Origin: GCA-003244245 sp036494005 | GTDB lineage: Bacteria > Actinomycetota > Actinomycetes > Mycobacteriales > Pseudonocardiaceae | Direction of reading: 5' to 3' | Length of the DNA: 10,289 bases | Assembly: GCA_036494005.1 (NCBI GenBank) | Contig: DASXOV010000099.1 | Span: forward strand, 1 to 10,289 | Shown: positions 6,084 to 10,289 of the stretch, one piece after another | Position numbering within the stretch: position 1 is the stretch's first letter | Layout: each line of letters begins with the position of its first letter | Notes under the pieces: model-generated | Seen by the model: only the letters and a program-made list of their open reading frames with translations | Database searches by the model: none | Told to the model about the DNA's origin: nothing | Translations under genes and position numbers: made by a program

Positions 6084-6956
6084 GTGCGCATCGATCTGCA
6101 CGCCCACTCCACCGCCTCCGACGGCACCGATCCACCGGCGGAGCTGGTGAAGGCGGCCGCCGCCGCCGGCCTCGACGTGATCGCGCTCACCGACCACGAC
6201 ACCACCGCCGGGTGGGCCGAGGCGGTCGAGGCGCTGCCCGCTGGCCTGCGACTGATCCGAGGAGCTGAGTTCTCCGCGGTCGCGCCGGATGGCGCGGGTG
6301 ATCGGGTGCCGGTACATCTGCTCGGCTATCTGTTCGACCCCGCGTCGCCGGCTATCACCGCCGAGCAGGCCCGGCTGCGCGACGAACGGCAGGCGCGGCT
6401 GCGCACCATGGCCGAGCGAATGGCCGCCGACGGCTTCCCGGTCGACCCCGATGCGCTGCTCGCCGGGCTGCCCGTGGACACTCCAGCTGGACGGCCGCAC
6501 CTGGCCAGGGCTTTGATGTCGGCTGGCGTGGTCAGCAGCGTGGGCGAGGCGTTCGGCCGCTACCTCGCCCCCACCAGCCCGTACTACGCGGGCCGCGCCG
6601 ACACCGACATCGTCGCGGCGGTCGAGATGGTTCGCGGGGCAGGTGGGGTTGCGGTGCTCGCCCACCCCTTCGCCCGCAACCGCGGCCCGGTGGTGGGCCC
6701 TGAGGTGATCGTCGAGCTGGCCGCCGCCGGGCTCGCCGGGATCGAGGTCGATCATCCGGACCACACCGAGGAGGACCGCGTGGCGCTGCGCGAACTGGCC
6801 GCCGGGCTGGACCTGCTGACCACCGGCTCCAGCGACTATCACGGGGCGAACAAGCCGGTCCGACTGGGGCAGGAGACGACCGACCCCCAGGCCCTGGACC
6901 GGATCGAGGAACTGGCGCACGGCCGAGTCACCGGCGTGCCGGGCCCGGCCCGCTGA
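6084..6956 (+). CDS. PHP-domain phosphoesterase (RNase AM / YciV-like)
   Basis: A 290-residue cytosolic protein. The PHP metal-binding residues are all visible: DLHAHS (His6, His8), Asp13, TDHDT (Asp37, His38), GAEFSA (Glu62), VHLLGY (His78), AHP (His194) and SSDYHG (Asp251, His253). The inserted GRPHLARAL motif (136-144) and the overall length fit the YciV/RNase AM branch. Characterised members remove 5' nucleotides from short or structured RNA or dephosphorylate 3',5'-nucleoside bisphosphates (pAp) with Mn2+. A histidinol-phosphate phosphatase is less likely given these motifs. The start GTG 6084 is the only start codon close to the motif in this frame; no clear ribosome binding site precedes it. 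It follows the bPH gene by 50 bp and precedes a RecB-like nuclease by 46 bp, so nucleic-acid processing is a shared theme. Confidence 0.9.
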   Translation: MRIDLHAHSTASDGTDPPAELVKAAAAAGLDVIALTDHDTTAGWAEAVEALPAGLRLIRGAEFSAVAPDGAGDRVPVHLLGYLFDPASPAITAEQARLRDERQARLRTMAERMAADGFPVDPDALLAGLPVDTPAGRPHLARALMSAGVVSSVGEAFGRYLAPTSPYYAGRADTDIVAAVEMVRGAGGVAVLAHPFARNRGPVVGPEVIVELAAAGLAGIEVDHPDHTEEDRVALRELAAGLDLLTTGSSDYHGANKPVRLGQETTDPQALDRIEELAHGRVTGVPGPAR

Positions 6957-7002
6957 TCCGGGTGTGCAGGGCCGGTCAGGACTCGGGTCGGGAGTAGGTA
7001 CG

Positions 7003-7857
7003 GTGGACGCGATGGCACGGCAAGCGCAGGGCGAACTCGATCTCGGCGATCTGCCTCGCCCGCTGGTGCGAGTGACGCCCGCCAAGCTCACCACGTGGAC
7101 CGGCTGCCGCCGCCGCTACCGGATGGCCTACCTGGATCGGCCGGCGCCGTCCCGCGGCGGCGCGTGGGCGCACAGCACGTTGGGCGCCGTGGTGCACTCC
7201 GCACTGCGAGCACTGTTCGAGCTGGCCCCCGGGCGGCGCCGGCCGCACACCGCGGCCGGTCTGGTGGCCGCACACTGGTCCGACGAGGGATTCGCCGGCG
7301 AGGCCCAGGCCGCGCGGTACCGCAGCCGTGCCCAGGACTGGGTGGCCCGCTACGTCGAGAAACTGGATCCCGACCTCGATCCGGTAGGCGTGGAGCGCTG
7401 GGTGTCCACGCCCACCCGGCGGATCGTGGCCGAGGGCCGGGTGGACCGCATCGATGAACGAGACGGCGACCTGGTCGTGGTGGACTACAAGACCGGCAAG
7501 CAGGAACTCACCGACGACGATGCGCGGGGCTCGCAGGCCTTGGCGCTCTACGCCGTGGCGGCGCGCCGCACGCTGCGCCGGGAGTGCCGCCGGGTCGAAC
7601 TGCACCACCTGCCCAGCGGGAAGGTCGCCGGGTGGGAGCACACCGAGCAGTCCCTGGGCCGCCACCTGCAGCGCGCCGAGGAGGCAGCCGACGAGATCGC
7701 GCTGGCCACCGACACCCTGCTGGCCGGAGGCGATCCGGAGATCCTGTTCCCACCGTCGACCAGCCGGGCCTGCTCCTGGTGCGACTTCCGGCGGCACTGC
7801 CCCGAGGGCCGGGCCGCCGCCCCTGATCTCGACTCGTGGGCTCTGCTGGCGCCATGA
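7003..7857 (+). CDS. stand-alone RecB/Cas4-like PD-(D/E)XK nuclease with Fe-S cysteines
   Basis: A 284-residue protein. GTG 7003 is preferred because GGGAG at 6990-6994 lies 8 bases upstream; ATG 7012 and GTG 6964 are alternatives. The N-terminal S/T-x-KLTTWTGCRRRYR holds Cys35, followed by GAVVH with His65. The catalytic core is GRVDRID (Asp148), VVDYKTGK (Asp161, Lys163) and the QALALY helix (Gln178, Tyr183). The C-terminus has CSWCDFRRHC (Cys257, Cys260, Cys266). One early Cys plus C-x2-C-x5-C is the 4Fe-4S arrangement of Cas4 and AddB-type nucleases. There is no helicase domain and no CRISPR array or other cas gene in the window, so it is a free-standing RecB-family exonuclease of the kind common in actinobacteria. 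It probably degrades or processes DNA ends. It lies 46 bp after the PHP gene and 10 bp before a membrane-protein gene. Confidence 0.88.
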   Translation: MDAMARQAQGELDLGDLPRPLVRVTPAKLTTWTGCRRRYRMAYLDRPAPSRGGAWAHSTLGAVVHSALRALFELAPGRRRPHTAAGLVAAHWSDEGFAGEAQAARYRSRAQDWVARYVEKLDPDLDPVGVERWVSTPTRRIVAEGRVDRIDERDGDLVVVDYKTGKQELTDDDARGSQALALYAVAARRTLRRECRRVELHHLPSGKVAGWEHTEQSLGRHLQRAEEAADEIALATDTLLAGGDPEILFPPSTSRACSWCDFRRHCPEGRAAAPDLDSWALLAP

Positions 7858-7867
7858 GGCCGGCACC

Positions 7868-8230
7868 ATGAGCCGCCCGGCACCCACCTCCGGCCGGAAC
7901 CCGCTGGCCGCCGCGGATCGGATCACCACACGTCGCCGACAACCCGGTGGACGCCAGCTGGGGCCGCGGGTGCTGCGACTGCTGTCCGGTGTGCTGGCCG
8001 GTGGCCTTGTGATGCTCGCGTTGGCGGTCGGCCTCGCGAAGTGGTTCCTCGAATCGTCCGGCCATTCCGGCCCCGGTACCCCTGACGTGATCGGGCATGC
8101 GGTCGCCGCGCTGAGTGCCGTCGTGCTGCAGCTGGTGGTCGACCGCTCCCGCGGACCCCGGGCGGCGCTGGCCGCGGCCCTCATCCTGGTGCTCGTGGCC
8201 GGTGTGCTCTGGTTCGGCTGGTGGTCCTGA
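7868..8230 (+). CDS. small multi-pass membrane protein, 120 residues, unknown function
   Basis: Not a family I recognise by name. The ATG at 7868 is 10 bp after the nuclease stop, with GAGG at 7856-7859 overlapping that stop codon, which points to translational coupling. The first 30 residues are Arg/Pro-rich and soluble. Three hydrophobic segments follow: about 35-61 (VLRLLSGVLAGGLVMLALAVGLAKWFL), about 74-91 and about 99-119 (ALAAALILVLVAGVLWFGWW). A short SSGHSGPGTPD loop joins the first two and RSRGPR the last two. It appears to be the last gene of the operon starting at 5291. Downstream sequence is a WD40 pseudogene. Its real coding nature is supported by the tight spacing, the strong hydrophobic pattern and consistent codon bias. 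Confidence 0.68.
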   Translation: MSRPAPTSGRNPLAAADRITTRRRQPGGRQLGPRVLRLLSGVLAGGLVMLALAVGLAKWFLESSGHSGPGTPDVIGHAVAALSAVVLQLVVDRSRGPRAALAAALILVLVAGVLWFGWWS

Positions 8231-8237
8231 GCCGGCG

Positions 8238-8520
8238 GGAAATGCTGTCCAGCTCACCGGCCACACCGACGGAGTGCAGGCGGTGGCCTGGTTCCCGGAC
8301 GGCACCCGCCTGCTCACCGACGGCACCGTACGGGTGTGGGACGCCACCAGCGGGCGGGCCGTCGGGTTCACGATTGTCACCCTGCCGGGGGTGAGGTCGC
8401 GGTCTTCGACGTCCTCGCGGACCAGCTCGTCAGGACCAGCGCGGGGCCTGGCGCTGGCTCGGCTAGAACGTCGTCGAGGACGGGCGACTCACTCCCCTCC
8501 CCGCGGAGCCCTTCGGGCCC
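8238..8520 (+). pseudogene. 3' remnant of a WD40-repeat protein gene
   Basis: Three frames in succession encode pieces of one protein end. From 8238 the first frame gives QLTGHTDGVQAVAWFPDGTR then LLT-DGTVRVWDATSGRAVG, a WD40 blade that has lost a few residues before DGTVRVWD. At the GGGGG run 8387-8391 the reading shifts by one base into GEVAVFDVLADQLVRTSAG. At GGGG 8443-8446 it shifts again into AWRWLG. An in-frame TAG (8464-8466) then stands where a Trp codon (TGG) would give AWRWLGW, after which the same frame continues VVEDGRLTPLPAEPFGP. A GAWRWLGW...LPAE.FGP ending is, from memory, common in actinobacterial NACHT/NB-ARC-WD40 or kinase-WD40 proteins. No start codon or upstream domains remain; the fragment begins 8 bp after the membrane-protein stop. 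Confidence 0.75.
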
Positions 8521-8583
8521 TACCACCCCTGCATCCGCCGCCCGTTCCGCAGAGTCGGCCTGAGGTCCGGCCAGCAGCGACGT
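8467..8583. other. spacer at the end of the WD40 remnant, before the convergent regulator gene
   Basis: The first half is still readable as the tail of the WD40 remnant. The rest, up to the regulator's stop codon at 8584-8586, shows no gene. A 4-bp GCCC-TTC-GGGC hairpin at 8508-8518 is too short to be called a terminator. Confidence 0.5.
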
Positions 8584-10230
8584 TCAGCTCCCAACCGCTT
8601 CCACCCGGTCCAGGAACTCCCGTACCGCCGGGATCGTGTTGTGTGGCTTCATCCGGACGTAGAGGTCACGGAGCAGAGCGGCGCCCCGGGTCGAGTTCAG
8701 GCTCTCGGCCAGGTCGAGTGACTGCAGGCCCAGCCCGGCAGCGGTGTCCAGATCGCGTTGCTTTCCCGGCAGGGTGCGGGCCTCAGCCTGCCGGACCAGG
8801 CCGATCTGCCGGTCCCGGACGAGTGACGCGCTGAACTGGGCCATGCCCTCGTCGAGCAGAGCAACTGCCTGCTCCGCCTGGCCGAGCTTCAGAAATGAGG
8901 TGCCGGCGTTGGCGGTGACTATCGCCGGATCCAGCCAGTACAGCCAGGGCGGGTCATCGTCCGGTGTGAGCTGCTCAGCCTGGGTGCGGGCGCGGGAAAC
9001 CGCCGCCGTGCAAGCCGATGTGTCACGGACGGCGGCGAACGCAGCTGCCTGCCACATGTGAAGCTCGGCAAGCAGAGCGGGTGTGGCCTGCCCCCGTGTT
9101 CCAGCCAACGCCGTCTCAATGAATGTCACCGCGTCCACGGGTTGTCCCTGAGAGGTGGCCTGCTTTGCCATGTCGGCGAGGATATGAGCGCCAAAGGGTC
9201 GGTCGTCGGCAGAATGGGCGGCGCGCAGGCCCGCGATGTAATAGCGCTGCGCCAGGCCCTGTTCGCCCATATCGAACGCCGACCAGCCGCAGAGCTGACC
9301 CAGCTCGGCCAGCAGTGCATACAGCGCTCGGCCGGTGTGCTCGCCGTATGAGGCCCGGTCCAGCAGCCCGGTCACCCAGCCGAACAGGTGCTGCGCCATC
9401 GCCAGCACGCTGCCGCCGCCAGCCACATCGTCCATCTGGCGCAGCTCGGCAGCCATAGCTCGAAGCCGCGCGACCAGCTCGGCCGACACCCGGTGACCGG
9501 TCAGCCCGGACACCAGCGCCTCGGGTTCGTGCACCAGCCACTGATGCGCCGGAGCCGTCAAAGCCGGCCCGGTCAGCGACAAGAACACCCGGCGCTTCAC
9601 CCGGCCTCCACCACTGAGCAGGATTGCCGCCTCGACAGTACCCCGGTGATTCCACGGGGCCACGAGCACAAGATCACGCTCGGCGTCGTCGGCCTGGTCG
9701 CCTTCCGGAGCCCAGGCGACCGGTCCGCCGTTCGTCTGTGCGCCGGCAGGCTCGATGAGCCCGGTAGGCCGGCACACCGCGAGACCGTTCCCGGCCGGTT
9801 CGGCAACAGTCAGTGGTGTGGTGTCCTCGGGCAACCGGAACCACAGCAGTTCCGGTGGGATGCGCAGCACCCGCGCCCAGTGCTGCAAGGTGTCGAGCAG
9901 TTGCAGCGGCGGCCCGGTCTCGAACCGGCTGATCTGCGGCTGACGCAGACCGAGCCACTGCCCGAGCAGAGTCTGGGAGATGCCGTACGGGCCGTAGACC
10001 GCGTAATGGTCGGGGTGCATCCGGTACGCCCGAGATACCCGGCCCATGTGCCGAGCGGCGAAGGATTCCTCGAACGGCTCGGTGTCCCAGAACTCGGCCG
10101 GCACCTCAGGCGGAGTGATGAGCTTGTCCCGGGAAGCACGAACGCAGCGGGCACATTGGCGCTGCGTGTTGTCTTTGGCAAGGCGAGTGCCGCACCGGCA
10201 ATAGTATTGCGGTGGTCGTTTCGAGCCCAT
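8584..10230 (-). CDS. XRE-family HTH regulator with N-terminal zinc ribbon and TPR-like C-terminus
   Basis: A 548-residue cytosolic protein. Residues 11-29 hold CRC...CARC (Cys11, Cys13, Cys26, Cys29), a small zinc-ribbon pattern. Residues 47-75 (FWDTEPFEESFAARHMGRVSRAYR) and the helix-turn-helix GISQTLLGQWLGLRQPQISRFETG (83-106) match the actinomycete XRE regulators in which DNA binding is followed by a long helical sensor. The region from about 190 onward is Ala/Leu-rich with repeated 34-residue-like helical pairs (for example GLAQRYYIAGLRAAH and AVALLDEGMAQFS), typical of TPR repeats that bind a peptide or partner. The ATG at 10230 follows GGGGAGG by about 6 bases. It converges on the WD40 remnant and reads away from the right edge. 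Its target is unknown; such regulators are often next to their own target operon, which would be to the right of the window. Confidence 0.87.
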   Translation of the reverse strand: MGSKRPPQYYCRCGTRLAKDNTQRQCARCVRASRDKLITPPEVPAEFWDTEPFEESFAARHMGRVSRAYRMHPDHYAVYGPYGISQTLLGQWLGLRQPQISRFETGPPLQLLDTLQHWARVLRIPPELLWFRLPEDTTPLTVAEPAGNGLAVCRPTGLIEPAGAQTNGGPVAWAPEGDQADDAERDLVLVAPWNHRGTVEAAILLSGGGRVKRRVFLSLTGPALTAPAHQWLVHEPEALVSGLTGHRVSAELVARLRAMAAELRQMDDVAGGGSVLAMAQHLFGWVTGLLDRASYGEHTGRALYALLAELGQLCGWSAFDMGEQGLAQRYYIAGLRAAHSADDRPFGAHILADMAKQATSQGQPVDAVTFIETALAGTRGQATPALLAELHMWQAAAFAAVRDTSACTAAVSRARTQAEQLTPDDDPPWLYWLDPAIVTANAGTSFLKLGQAEQAVALLDEGMAQFSASLVRDRQIGLVRQAEARTLPGKQRDLDTAAGLGLQSLDLAESLNSTRGAALLRDLYVRMKPHNTIPAVREFLDRVEAVGS

Positions 10231-10289
10231 CCGTCCCCTCCCCAGTGCTGACCGATTTCAAGGAGTGTAACGAGTACCTCAACGATCCA
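10231..10289 (-). promoter_or_regulatory. upstream region of the HTH/TPR regulator, candidate -10
   Basis: On the minus strand the sequence TACACT (10269-10264) resembles a -10 hexamer and would start transcription about 30 bases before the ATG. The matching -35 would lie at or beyond the window edge, so it cannot be checked. The ribosome binding site GGGGAGGGG is at 10234-10242. Confidence 0.25.

Noticed and set aside
5940..7094. 384-residue minus-strand open frame over the PHP gene
   Set aside because: Antisense shadow; the plus-strand frame carries all PHP metal ligands.
9388..10251. 287-residue plus-strand open frame over the HTH regulator
   Set aside because: Antisense shadow of a gene with clear HTH and TPR features and a good ribosome binding site.

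Overview
The window is high-GC DNA with strong G/C third-position codon bias, GTG and TTG starts, short purine-rich ribosome binding sites and actinomycete gene families (a YflT-type stress protein, an XRE/TPR regulator with a zinc ribbon, WD40 remnants). It most likely comes from an actinomycete chromosome. The style suggests a Pseudonocardiaceae-like genus, but nothing in the sequence proves a genus.

Region 1 (1-1626) holds the tail of a CoA-ester lyase of the HpcH/CitE family followed by an acyl-CoA dehydrogenase. Region 2 (4187-4693) holds a MaoC-fold hydratase. Together these three resemble the acyl-CoA dehydrogenase / MaoC / CitE set of actinobacterial branched-chain and C5-dicarboxylate CoA catabolism. 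Here the hydratase is separated from the other two by a stress-protein gene (1720-2235) and a reversed CorA magnesium-channel gene (2496-3569).

The gap between the convergent stress-protein and corA genes is filled almost exactly by a 253-bp element (2236-2488). Its two 61-bp ends are mirror images built from conserved 30-bp and 14-bp blocks at identical spacing. The divergent gap between corA and maoC (3570-4186) contains a dense cluster of hairpins and an 11-bp tandem repeat that could be a structured leader or a regulator-binding region.

Region 3 (4738-8230) starts with a leftward Nudix hydrolase. Divergent from it is a probable five-gene rightward operon: a 57-residue membrane peptide, a membrane-anchored bacterial PH-domain protein, a PHP phosphoesterase of the RNase AM/YciV type, a stand-alone RecB/Cas4-like nuclease with a predicted four-cysteine Fe-S cluster, and a 120-residue multi-pass membrane protein. 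The last three genes are separated by only 10-46 bp. The Nudix/operon intergenic region carries a 13-bp direct repeat with a 31-bp period.

Region 4 (8238-10289) contains the decayed 3' end of a WD40-repeat protein gene (two single-base G-tract frameshifts plus an in-frame TAG) and a convergent 548-residue HTH/TPR regulator with an N-terminal zinc ribbon, whose promoter lies at the right edge.

Most genes are ordinary core or catabolic genes. The candidates for something undescribed are the inverted-repeat element, the structured region upstream of corA, and the conserved-looking membrane/PHP/Cas4-like nuclease operon.
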